This document shows positions 17,267 through 25,092 of a stretch of DNA of 64,000 nucleotides, piece by piece; position 1 is the stretch's first letter; each line of letters starts with the position of its first letter. The DNA comes from Luteipulveratus halotolerans (lineage in GTDB: Bacteria; Actinomycetota; Actinomycetes; Actinomycetales; Dermatophilaceae), in contig NZ_LAIR01000003.1 in the NCBI RefSeq assembly GCF_001247745.1, positions 62,001 to 126,000 on the forward strand. Reading direction: 5' to 3'. The notes beneath the pieces were generated by a model that had not been told where the DNA came from, searched no databases, and saw only the letters and a program-made list of their open reading frames with translations. Position numbers and translations under genes: made by a program.

Positions 17267-17869
17267 GCTCCCCTCCCCCACGGTCGCCGGCTGGAACGCA
17301 GCCAGCGACGGAATCTCGTTACGTGCGACGCGGCCGACGATAGAGCGTGACAGCCCGGTGAGGTCGGCGACGTCGCGGTGAGACTTGCCCTGGCGGAGTA
17401 GGTCGTGGATGTGCTCGACCTGCGCGGGGTGAACCTTCGACCGCCGGCCGAGCATCTTGCCGCCCGATCGTGCGGCTGCGAGGCCGGCCGCGGTGCGCTC
17501 GGCGATCAGGTCTCGCTCGAACTCGGCCAACAGCGCGAACAAGCCGAGCAGCAGCTTGCCGGTCGAGGTCGTGGTGTCGATGTGCTCGGACAACGAACAG
17601 AACTCCACTCCCCGATCGCCGAGGCCGCGCACCGTCTCGACCAGATGCGTCGTCGAGCGACCGAGTCGGTCGAGCCGTCACACCGTGAGGGTGTCGCCGA
17701 CCTCCAGGCCGTCGAGCAGCTGCACGAGCAGCGGCCGGTCCGACCTAGTACCCGAGGCGTGCTCGACGACGACGCGCGCCTCGTCGACGCCGGCGGCAAG
17801 CAGCGCGTCGACCTGAGCCTGTGCATCCTGCGCGATCGTCGAGACTCGCGCGTACCCGTACGACGTCAT
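17096..17869 (-). pseudogene. Serine recombinase/resolvase with an internal TGA, in frame with an antitoxin tail
   Basis: ATG at 17869 (overlapping the upstream stop). The N-terminal catalytic domain begins MTSYGYARVST with the nucleophile Ser. The frame hits TGA at 17680-17678, exactly where the family has Trp in the VWRLDRLGRS motif (GDTLTV-stop-RLDRLGRSTTHLVE). The rest, with ERDLIAERTAAGL and a C-terminal HTH, is intact. A single G-to-A change explains the break. The frame runs on without a stop into a VbhA-like antitoxin sequence. The enzyme is inactive unless the TGA is read through. Confidence 0.8.
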
Positions 17870-18333
17870 GACGTGCTCCTCTCCCCCGGGCGGCCCTCTG
17901 CCTCCCACTGCTTCGCGAACCGCATCCGGTCGTTGAGCCCTTCCTGATCGCCCGTCCTGACGCACCGCGCCAGCCCAGAGATGGCGCTTGAACGGATCGC
18001 GTCGACGTCCGGCTCGACTACTGCGGCCAGCTGCTCGGCCGTCGCCGTGGCGAGCACCCGGGCTGCGCCATCGAGGTCGGTCTGCGTGATCCGCGGCCCT
18101 CGCCCGGCTCGATCGCCTTCGCCCACCTCTGCGCCGCTGGCGGGCCCGACGTTGCCGAGGAGCCTTACAGCATCTCTGAGCCGATCCGCGTTCTGCTGCG
18201 CCGCCTCGCGCGCGCCAGCAACGCGGCTGCGCACGACCAGCTCAATGTCGTCCTCGGCGACACCGGCGCCGAGAAGGATCTGACGGGCCTCGTCGAGTCG
18301 GCCGCTCTCTGGTGCGCTCATGGGGTTCTCCAC
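17866..18333 (-). CDS. Hypothetical soluble protein coupled to the recombinase
   Basis: 155 residues (155 from the first Met; a second start four codons in is equally good). It is Ala/Arg/Asp-rich and mostly helical with no TM segment or recognised motif. Its stop overlaps the recombinase ATG, so the two are co-translated. The function is unknown. An accessory protein of the recombinase module is possible. Confidence 0.55.
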   Translation of the reverse strand: MENPMSAPESGRLDEARQILLGAGVAEDDIELVVRSRVAGAREAAQQNADRLRDAVRLLGNVGPASGAEVGEGDRAGRGPRITQTDLDGAARVLATATAEQLAAVVEPDVDAIRSSAISGLARCVRTGDQEGLNDRMRFAKQWEAEGRPGERSTS

Positions 18334-18734
18334 TTCGGGAATCGACCGGCTGACTCGAAATGACGGATAGTGAGCCGCCTCGCCGGCACGACTTATTGAG
18401 TCAAGGTTACTGAGCCGTGCTGACAGCGCCTGACGCTGGCGCGCGGGTTGGCTCGAAAACGATCGACACCGAGCCAGCCTTCTAGTGGCCGGAAACCCGC
18501 CGAAACATGAAGTTATGGATCGCCGGGCAAATCAGGGGTTCGCGGGCCGGCCGGGTGCACTTGACGAGCCACCGGACCTGATCGATGTCGGGGCAGACCG
18601 ACGCGATGGCCGACTCGACCCTGAACTTCCGACGAGGGGCCACTGCGAAGACTGCCGAGGCCCTCGTCGGGTCGGGTCGCATCGAGGATCGATTCGCATG
18701 ACCATGCAGGTGCCGATGCGCGCGCTTACGACGA
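18334..18734. other. 400-base gap without a confident gene
   Basis: Several overlapping ORFs occur on both strands, but none has a sensible protein composition or a good ribosome site. The segment from about 18400 to 18490 has slightly lower GC. It may contain the promoter for the minus-strand genes to its left. Confidence 0.4.
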
Positions 18735-19052
18735 TCAGCGCGTCGTAGCGGCGCGGACCGCATCGAGGAGCTCGAGCTCGTCCGGGACCCCTGCAGCTCG
18801 ACCATCGGCAAGGCGGTACATCCGGCACGCGACGGCGGACACTGCGCCGGGCGCGGGAAACAGATCCCGACCGTCGATGAAGAAGGTTGGCGATCCGACA
18901 AATCCGCGCTCGGCGGCTGCCGCGTCATCACCGATGACGATGACCTCGACGTCTACCGCCGCCGCCACTGCGTGCTCAAGTGCTGATCGGAATCGCTTCT
19001 CGGCAAGGCCAACATGCGGACAGCCAGGCACCACGGCCAGTACGCACTTCAT
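18735..19052 (-). CDS. Thioredoxin-like fold protein
   Basis: 105 residues. It begins with a strand and PGCPHVGLA loop, then helices, then FVGSPTFFIDGRDLF with the cis-Pro expected in thioredoxin folds, and ACRMYRLADG. This pattern is found in small proteins encoded beside metal or mercury resistance genes in actinobacteria. Only one Cys is at the usual active-site position, so it is not a classic CxxC oxidoreductase. It is located next to the MMPL exporter. A role in metal or thiol handling is inference. Confidence 0.65.
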   Translation of the reverse strand: MKCVLAVVPGCPHVGLAEKRFRSALEHAVAAAVDVEVIVIGDDAAAAERGFVGSPTFFIDGRDLFPAPGAVSAVACRMYRLADGRAAGVPDELELLDAVRAATTR

Positions 19053-19127
19053 GTCTCCAGTATCCGTCGAGCCCTGCTTCGCGTCGCGTCCAGCACGCCG
19101 ACCCGCGTCTGTGCGTCATCTCGCAAA

Positions 19128-21476
19128 TCAGCGAGGCGGTTCGATGTCCGCAGAGGCCGGTCGGACTCGTCCGGCCTCTGTTCGCGCGCCATCTGGAACT
19201 GGACCCATCTCGGCGAGGTCGACCTTGGGCAGGTAGCGGTCGATCCCGCGAGGCAGCCACCAGTTGGCAGAGCCCAGGACCTTCATCAGCGCGGGGACGA
19301 GCACCACCCTGATGAGGGTGGCGTCGATGAGGACGGCAACGGCTAGGGCGAATCCCATCTGCTTGACCTCGACGACTCGCGTGATCATGAACGCGGCGAA
19401 GACGACGACCATGATGGCGGCGGCAGCGGTGATGACCTTGGCCGTGTGGGTCACCCCGGCGGTGATTGCTCTTTCGTTGTTCCGGTGGCGATCCCATTCT
19501 TCCTTCATGCGGGAGATGAGGAAGACCTCGTAGTCCATCGACAGGCCGAACAGGACGACGAAGGTCAGCAGTGGCAGGTAAGCCTGGATGAACCCCTTGC
19601 TGGAGAAGTCGAGCAGTGACTCGCCTGCGCCCTGCTGGAATACCCAGGTCAGCAGGCCGAATGCTGCCCCGACGGACAGAAGGTTCATCGCGATGGCGGT
19701 CGCGGCCAGTACGAGGCTTCGGAACGCGAGCAGCAGCAGGACGAATGAGGCGCCGAGGATAGCGGCGAGTACCCACGGTGTGGCGCGGTCGATCTCGTCG
19801 GCGACATCGATGGTCTGCGCTGTCAGACCACCGACGTGGATGGATGTTCCAGGAGGCGCGGCCTGGGAGCGGAGCCATCGGACCAGTTCAATACTGCGCT
19901 CGTTGTCAGGGCCGTACTTGGAGTAGATCGTGAGCGTCGTGGAGGCGCCGTCGACGGCCAGGAGCCTGTTCAGTGTCGGCCCAGCGTCCTGCTGCAGTCG
20001 CTGAAGACTTGGGCTGTCGATGGCTCCGTAGCGTGCCCGGAGCAGTTCGGTGACCGACTCGACGCCGGCGACCTGGGGGTGGGCCTTGACCCTGGCGGCC
20101 AGCCTGTCGAGAGCGGCCAGGCTCTCGCTGTTGATCGGCCGGTCGGCTTGCAGAACCGCTTGGATCGGGGTCGCCGCACCGGGCGCGAACTTCTGCGCCA
20201 CGGTCGCGTACCCGGCGCCTGCGGGTGCGTCTGCGACGGCGTCCGCACCGACGTCGAAGCCGAGGCGCAGCCCCAGCGCCGGCGAGGCGGCAAGCAGCAG
20301 CGCGGCCAGGGCGGTTGCGCCGATCGCCAGCGGGTGACGCATCACCACATGCGTCCATCGTTCCCACCGCGACTCCTGCCCTGGCGTCGGACCCGCGGCC
20401 TTCTTCATGCCGGGTACGGCCAGCCGGTTGATACGAGTTCCGCACATGGCCAGCACAGCCGGCAGGAGAGTGAGGGCGAGAACCAGCATGACCGCGACCG
20501 CGACCATGACGCCGAGCGCCATGGAGCGGAACACCGGCGCACGGACCAGCAGCAAGCCGGCCACGGAGATCAGGACCGTCGTTCCTGAGAACAGCACCGC
20601 CTTGCCGGCGGTTGCCATCGTCGCTCCGACTACCTCGCGCATATCGGCGCCCCGGGATGAGCGGAGCTCTTCTCGGAACCGGGTGACTACGAACAGGCAG
20701 TAGTCAATCCCGAGGGCCAGGCCGAGCATGGTGACGACCGCTTGGACGAACACGTCGAAGCTGGTCAGGTAGCTGAGTGCTCCTAGCGCGCCGAACGCCG
20801 TCACCAGCGCGGCGACTCCCAACAGCAGTGGGAGGCCGGCGGCGACCAACGTGCCGAAGGCGAGCAGCAGCACGAGGAGGGCAACGGGTAGGCCGATCGA
20901 CTCCGCCCGTGCCAGGTCCTTGTCTTCCTGCTCAACGACTGCGGCGTTCAGCGCGCTCGAGCCAGTGAGGTGCACGGTCACCTCATCGGTGGCGACGTTG
21001 TCGAGCACCGCCTGGAGCTTGGGGACCATGTTCTGTCGGGAGCGTTCCTCACCAGACAGACCCACCAGCACAAGTGCAGTCCGCCCATCGCGTGAGATCT
21101 GGGTGCCGTCCGGCGCGGTGTAGGGGTCTTGCACCCGGACGACGCCCGGGTGCTCGCGCAGCAGGCTGGACGCCGCAGCGACAACCCGCTTCACCTGGCT
21201 GTCAGTCACGGGGCGAGACATCGAGTCGATCACGACCGCCGCGTCCTCGGTGATGCCTCCGCTGAACTCTTCCTGGAGCAGCTGCTCTGCCCGTGCGGAC
21301 TGCGAGCCGCTCACGTTCAGCGACGAGCCGGTCAGGCTGTCGCTGAACTTGGGCACCAGGGCTCCTGCGGCGACCAGGACCAGCAGCCAGCACGCCACCA
21401 CGACCCGGGTGTGCGACGCACACCATCGGCCCAGCCTGAACAGCAACGACCCGGACTGCCTGATGTTCGGCGACAT
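19128..21476 (-). CDS. MMPL/RND-family exporter
   Basis: 782 residues with the two-fold repeated architecture of MMPL proteins: a TM helix, a large extracytoplasmic domain and five TM helices, twice. The conserved Asp-Tyr pairs of the proton pathway appear in ALGIDYCLFVVTRF and FGLSMDYEVFLISRM. MMPL proteins export lipids, siderophores or drugs using the proton gradient. The gene diverges from a TetR regulator, with two palindromic operators in the 110-base gap, so it is very likely repressed by it. The substrate cannot be told from the sequence. Confidence 0.92.
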   Translation of the reverse strand: MSPNIRQSGSLLFRLGRWCASHTRVVVACWLLVLVAAGALVPKFSDSLTGSSLNVSGSQSARAEQLLQEEFSGGITEDAAVVIDSMSRPVTDSQVKRVVAAASSLLREHPGVVRVQDPYTAPDGTQISRDGRTALVLVGLSGEERSRQNMVPKLQAVLDNVATDEVTVHLTGSSALNAAVVEQEDKDLARAESIGLPVALLVLLLAFGTLVAAGLPLLLGVAALVTAFGALGALSYLTSFDVFVQAVVTMLGLALGIDYCLFVVTRFREELRSSRGADMREVVGATMATAGKAVLFSGTTVLISVAGLLLVRAPVFRSMALGVMVAVAVMLVLALTLLPAVLAMCGTRINRLAVPGMKKAAGPTPGQESRWERWTHVVMRHPLAIGATALAALLLAASPALGLRLGFDVGADAVADAPAGAGYATVAQKFAPGAATPIQAVLQADRPINSESLAALDRLAARVKAHPQVAGVESVTELLRARYGAIDSPSLQRLQQDAGPTLNRLLAVDGASTTLTIYSKYGPDNERSIELVRWLRSQAAPPGTSIHVGGLTAQTIDVADEIDRATPWVLAAILGASFVLLLLAFRSLVLAATAIAMNLLSVGAAFGLLTWVFQQGAGESLLDFSSKGFIQAYLPLLTFVVLFGLSMDYEVFLISRMKEEWDRHRNNERAITAGVTHTAKVITAAAAIMVVVFAAFMITRVVEVKQMGFALAVAVLIDATLIRVVLVPALMKVLGSANWWLPRGIDRYLPKVDLAEMGPVPDGARTEAGRVRPASADIEPPR

Positions 21477-21489
21477 CTGCTACAACCTT

Positions 21490-21538
21490 TCTAGACTGAC
21501 TGGTCAGTCTAGAGTAGACATAGACCGACTAGTCAGTC
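21490..21538. promoter_or_regulatory. Two TetR-type operators between mmpL and tetR
   Basis: Operator 1 has perfect 11-base arms (TCTAGACTGAC at 21490-21500, GTCAGTCTAGA at 21503-21513) with a 2-base spacer. Operator 2 at 21523-21538 (GACCGACTAGTCAGTC) is the same palindrome with one mismatch. Both lie between the divergent start codons, so a dimer at each would control both genes. Confidence 0.8.
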
Positions 21539-21585
21539 GAGTTCTAGGGTGGGCGTCGCAGATAGCAACGATCGGGCGGAGCGAG

Positions 21586-22176
21586 ATGGGCACAGACGAA
21601 CGCAGCGCAGGGCGGAAGAGGCAGATCCTGGACGCGGCGGCGGCGGTGTTCGCCAGGAGGGGTTACCACGGCGCCCGCATGGACGACATCGTCGGCGAGA
21701 CGGGCCTGAGCAAGGGCAGCCTGTACTGGCATTTCAGCAGCAAGGAGCAGCTCGCGGTCGCGCTGGTCCATCGTGAGCTGGCTGCCGAGGAGGCCGCGAT
21801 GAGCGCGCAGCTGGACCGGCCGGGCTCCTCGGAGCAGATGCTGGAACCGCTTGTGCGCGAGTACGCACGCGCTATCGAGGCCCAGCCCGAACGAGCGTCC
21901 TTGACCCTGGAGCTGCTTGCTCTGTCGAACACTATCCCTGAGATCAAGCAGTGCTTCAGCGATCACCACGACCGCTATCTCAGCCAGCTACGAGCCCTCA
22001 TCAGCCGCGAGCCGGGCTACCACGATGCGACGGCCGCGACGGCTGCCACGCTCGCCGCGGTCGTCGATGGCCTGGTGCTTCGATGGACCCTGGCCGCCCA
22101 GCCGTTCTCCCTGGAGGACCACCTGTGGGCTTCAGTCCAGCAGATCATCGCCAGCGCTCAGCGCGCAGCCGACTGA
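21586..22176 (+). CDS. TetR-family repressor
   Basis: 196 residues from the ATG at 21586; the in-frame extension upstream would run through the operators. The N-terminal HTH has ILDAAAAVFARRGYHGARMDD, followed by a recognition helix in LSKGSLYWHFSSKEQL. The C-terminal ligand domain is helical. It is encoded divergently from the MMPL exporter with shared operators, so it is probably autoregulated and releases the exporter gene on binding a transported ligand. Confidence 0.92.
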   Translation: MGTDERSAGRKRQILDAAAAVFARRGYHGARMDDIVGETGLSKGSLYWHFSSKEQLAVALVHRELAAEEAAMSAQLDRPGSSEQMLEPLVREYARAIEAQPERASLTLELLALSNTIPEIKQCFSDHHDRYLSQLRALISREPGYHDATAATAATLAAVVDGLVLRWTLAAQPFSLEDHLWASVQQIIASAQRAAD

Positions 22177-22188
22177 ACCCCGATCTGG

Positions 22189-23184
22189 TCACATCCCCGA
22201 GTAGGAGTGCTGCCCCACCAAGAACATGTTGACCACGCAGTAGTTGACGATGATGCAGGCGAAGCCGCCAATCACCACATACGCCACCCGGCGACTGCTC
22301 CAGCCGGCGGTGACCCGCGCGTGCAGGTAGGCGGCGTAGACCACCCAGATCACGAAGGTCCACACCTCCTTGGGGTCCCACCCCCAGTACCTCCCCCACG
22401 CCTCCTGCGCCCAGATGGCGCCAGCGATGAGGGTGAACGTCCACAGCGGGAACGCGATGATGTGCACCGCGTAGCTCAGCCGCTCCAGCCGAACCGAGTC
22501 CGGCAGCGCCTTCATGAACGCGAACCGGTCGGTCTCACCGGCCTCGACCCGCTCCTGGATCAGGTGCAGGGTCGTGAGACTGAAACCGATGGTGAACAGC
22601 GCGATCGACAGCGTCGCGACCGTGACGTGGATCGACAGCCAGTAGCTCTTCAGCGACGGCATCAGCTGCGTGGCGTCGGTGTAGAACACCAGCGCCGCGA
22701 GCATCTCGACCAGCAGCACGGGGCCGACCGCGAAGATGCCGAGCCAGCGCACGTCGCGGCGCGGGCTCCAGACCAGGAACGCCGCCATGGTGAACGCGCC
22801 ACCGACGACGGCGAACTCGTACATGTTGCCCAACGGCGGACGATGGACCGCGTCTGCGCGCAGGACGATGCACGCGATCAGCAGCAGCGCACCCAGCCAG
22901 GACAGCGACATGCCGATGCCGGCCCACTGGCGCTTCTCGGGCTCGACCGGGGCGTCGTCGTCGGTGCGGGTGAGCACCGCGGTCGAGCCGCCGGCCTCGG
23001 CGGACTCCTGCGCGGCCGGCGTACGACGGGCCGCCTCGCGGGCGGCGCGCGCCGGCGACTGCGCGAGGTCGAGCCCGAACGCCAGCATCGCCAGGGTCAG
23101 CACGACCGCCGAGGCGTAGAGGCTGTTGGTCGAGGCGTCCGACAGCGCGGTGTTGGTCTCGCGGGTGAGCAGCTGGGTGATCAT
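22189..23184 (-). CDS. ccsB: Cytochrome c biogenesis protein CcsB
   Basis: 331 residues with about eight TM helices and the haem-handling motif GRYWGWDPKEVWTF, typical of CcsA/CcsB. Conserved His residues flank it on TM segments. In system II the protein delivers haem to apocytochrome c outside the membrane together with ResB. ResB is not in the window, but ResA/TlpA- and CcdA-like genes lie 5-6 kb away. The gene converges with tetR (12 bases apart) and diverges from the dsbA-like gene, with a palindrome upstream. Confidence 0.9.
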   Translation of the reverse strand: MITQLLTRETNTALSDASTNSLYASAVVLTLAMLAFGLDLAQSPARAAREAARRTPAAQESAEAGGSTAVLTRTDDDAPVEPEKRQWAGIGMSLSWLGALLLIACIVLRADAVHRPPLGNMYEFAVVGGAFTMAAFLVWSPRRDVRWLGIFAVGPVLLVEMLAALVFYTDATQLMPSLKSYWLSIHVTVATLSIALFTIGFSLTTLHLIQERVEAGETDRFAFMKALPDSVRLERLSYAVHIIAFPLWTFTLIAGAIWAQEAWGRYWGWDPKEVWTFVIWVVYAAYLHARVTAGWSSRRVAYVVIGGFACIIVNYCVVNMFLVGQHSYSGM

Positions 23185-23206
23185 GCGGGTGGGCCTGTCA
23201 CGACCC

Positions 23207-23226
23207 GCACTGTACTACTACAGTGC
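23207..23226. promoter_or_regulatory. Perfect 8+8 palindrome upstream of ccsB
   Basis: GCACTGTA (23207-23214) and TACAGTGC (23219-23226) around CTAC. The TACTACAGT stretch resembles operators of the BlaI/CopY/MecI family, though the half-site spacing does not prove the type. It sits 23 bases upstream of the ccsB ATG and between divergent genes. Confidence 0.5.
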
Positions 23227-23316
23227 GTAGTTCAGTGGTCACCTGACGCACTCGCTCCCGTAGGCGCCTGGAGGCACCTGCGAGCGGTGGAACTCATCCC
23301 GGATGAGCAGAGTTGA

Positions 23317-24009
23317 GTGACCGACGTTTCCGAGCCACGAGGAGCACCCGTGACCCGCCGCAACTCGACCATCTCGGCTGCTCTTGTTGCGGTCTTCATC
23401 ATCGTGCTCGGCGCCATCCTCCTCGCTTCGCGCGAGAACGGCGCCGATGCCGACGAACCGGCCAGCGCCTCCTCCTCGCGCATGGTTCGTGACGACAGTC
23501 ATCGCCTCGGAGCACCAGCCGCCGACGGCAAGGTGACCCTCGTGGAGTTCCTGGACTTCGAGTGCGAGTCCTGCCGCGCGGCGTACCCCTTCGTCGAGCA
23601 GCTGCGCAAGGATTACGCCGGCAAGGTCACGTTCGTGATGCGGTACTTCCCCATCCCCGCACACAAGAACGCGATGAATGCCGCCGTCGCGGTCGAGGCG
23701 GCCTCCCAGCAGCGCAAGCTCGAGCCGATGTACCAGAAGATGTACGAGACGCAGGCCCAGTGGGGCGAGAAGCAGGAGTCCAAGGCGCCGCTGTTCCGCA
23801 CGTTCGCAGAGCAGCTCGGTCTCAACATGACCGCCTACGACAAGGCCGTGGCCGACCCGAAGACCAAACAACGCGTCGAGCGCGACCGGCAAGACGGGCT
23901 CGAGCTCGGAGTCGAGGGCACACCGACGTTCTTCCTCAACGGCAAGCTCTTGCAGCCCAGCTCGCTCGAAGACTTCCGTGCATCGGTCGATGACGCCGTC
24001 AAGCGCTGA
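23317..24009 (+). CDS. DsbA-like thiol oxidoreductase, membrane-anchored
   Basis: 230 residues, GTG start at 23317 (an alternative GTG 11 codons in gives a shorter anchor). An N-terminal TM anchor at about 20-38 is followed by a thioredoxin fold with the active-site CESC in FLDFECESCRAAYPF and the cis-Pro in GVEGTPTFFLNG. It belongs to the DsbA family, Gram-positive membrane-anchored branch. It would insert disulfides into secreted proteins, reoxidised by the VKOR encoded by the overlapping next gene. Confidence 0.9.
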   Translation: MTDVSEPRGAPVTRRNSTISAALVAVFIIVLGAILLASRENGADADEPASASSSRMVRDDSHRLGAPAADGKVTLVEFLDFECESCRAAYPFVEQLRKDYAGKVTFVMRYFPIPAHKNAMNAAVAVEAASQQRKLEPMYQKMYETQAQWGEKQESKAPLFRTFAEQLGLNMTAYDKAVADPKTKQRVERDRQDGLELGVEGTPTFFLNGKLLQPSSLEDFRASVDDAVKR

Positions 24010-24610
24010 CGCTGCCACGACGAGCGCGTACCCCGAGACCCAGGGCGCCGACGCGGGCCGTCGCGCCGGCATATGGACGCTGCTCGTCTGCGGCCTGATC
24101 GGTTCGTCCGCCTCCGTAGTGCTGCTGGTGGAGAAGATCGCGCTGCTGAAGGATCCGTCATACGCGCCGTCGTGCAGCATCAACCCGGTCCTCAGCTGTG
24201 GGTCGATCATGAAGACCTGGCAGGCCGAGCTCCTTGGCTTCCCCAACCCGGTGCTCGGTGTGGTCGGGTTCGCGGTTGTCACCACAACAGCCGTGGCTGT
24301 TCTCGCCGGGGCGCGTCTGCAGCGGTGGTACTGGTGGGGTCTGCTCGGTGGCACGACGGCCGGTGTGGCGCTCGTGCACTGGCTGATCTTCCAAAGCCTT
24401 TACCGGATCGGCGCGCTGTGCCCGTACTGCATGCTCGTCTGGGTCGTCACTGTCGCAGCCTTTCTTGCCACGGCTGTGCGACTTCGGCGCGAGCTACGGC
24501 TGCCACTCCCGGTCGCGCAGTACGCACCGACCATCGCCATCGGGTGGGCTCTGCTGGTTGCAACGCTGATCGCGATCAGGTTCTGGGACTACTGGTCGAC
24601 CCTCCTCTGA
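23990..24610 (+). CDS. Vitamin K epoxide reductase (VKOR) family protein
   Basis: 206 residues from the ATG at 23990, overlapping the DsbA-like stop (an in-frame ATG at 23978 is also possible). Four to five TM helices. The redox motif CPYC lies in RIGALCPYCMLVW and the loop Cys pair in APSCSINPVLSCGS. VKOR homologues reoxidise DsbA-like proteins with quinone as acceptor. The gene overlap supports joint function in extracytoplasmic disulfide formation. Confidence 0.92.
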   Translation: MTPSSADAATTSAYPETQGADAGRRAGIWTLLVCGLIGSSASVVLLVEKIALLKDPSYAPSCSINPVLSCGSIMKTWQAELLGFPNPVLGVVGFAVVTTTAVAVLAGARLQRWYWWGLLGGTTAGVALVHWLIFQSLYRIGALCPYCMLVWVVTVAAFLATAVRLRRELRLPLPVAQYAPTIAIGWALLVATLIAIRFWDYWSTLL

Positions 24611-24699
24611 CGAATGCCCCAAGATCCATCGGCTCGGTCACCGGGCCCGACTCATCGGTGTCACGTTCCCTGACGAACCCCCGGCGCCCCGGACGGCCT

Positions 24700-24735
24700 T
24701 ACCGTTATCATCGGGCTATGACGATGATAACGGTA
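24700..24735. promoter_or_regulatory. Operator over the start codon of the first ArsR gene
   Basis: 14-base arms TACCGTTATCATCG (24700-24713) and CGATGATAACGGTA (24722-24735) are perfect reverse complements around an 8-base spacer that contains the ATG at 24718. This is the dimension expected of an ArsR-family operator. Bound repressor would block initiation, and the mRNA may be leaderless. Confidence 0.75.
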
Positions 24736-25092
24736 GAACCCGGTGTGGGGCTACTGCGCGGCGCGGCGCTGTTCCATGGGTTGGCCGACCGGACACGGTT
24801 GGCGATCGTGTGGGAGCTGAGCGCGGGTGAGCAGCGGGTTGTGGATCTGACGCGCACGTTGGGCATGGCACAGGCGACCGTCTCCGGCCATCTGGCGTGT
24901 TTGCGGGACTGCGGCCTGGTGGTCGGCCGACCGGAGGGTCGGCAGATGTTCTACTCGATCGCGCATCCGGAGCTGATGGAGCTGCTGAGCACGGCGGAGC
25001 AGCTGCTGGCTCTGACCGGAGACGCGGTGGCGCTGTGCCCGAGGTTCGGCAGTGCGGCTCTCATCGCGGCAGGGGACGCCGACGATGAGTGA
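24718..25092 (+). CDS. ArsR/CmtR-type metal-responsive repressor
   Basis: 124 residues from the ATG at 24718, inside the operator. The winged HTH has LADRTRLAIVWELS and AQATVSGHLACLRDCGLV; the Cys in LACLRDCGL matches metal-ligand positions of CmtR, which senses cadmium and lead. A further Cys is at the C-terminus (VALCPRFG). Its stop overlaps the P-type ATPase start by 8 bases, so it heads the operon and is likely autoregulated and induced by Cd, Pb or Zn. Confidence 0.88.
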   Translation: MTMITVEPGVGLLRGAALFHGLADRTRLAIVWELSAGEQRVVDLTRTLGMAQATVSGHLACLRDCGLVVGRPEGRQMFYSIAHPELMELLSTAEQLLALTGDAVALCPRFGSAALIAAGDADDE

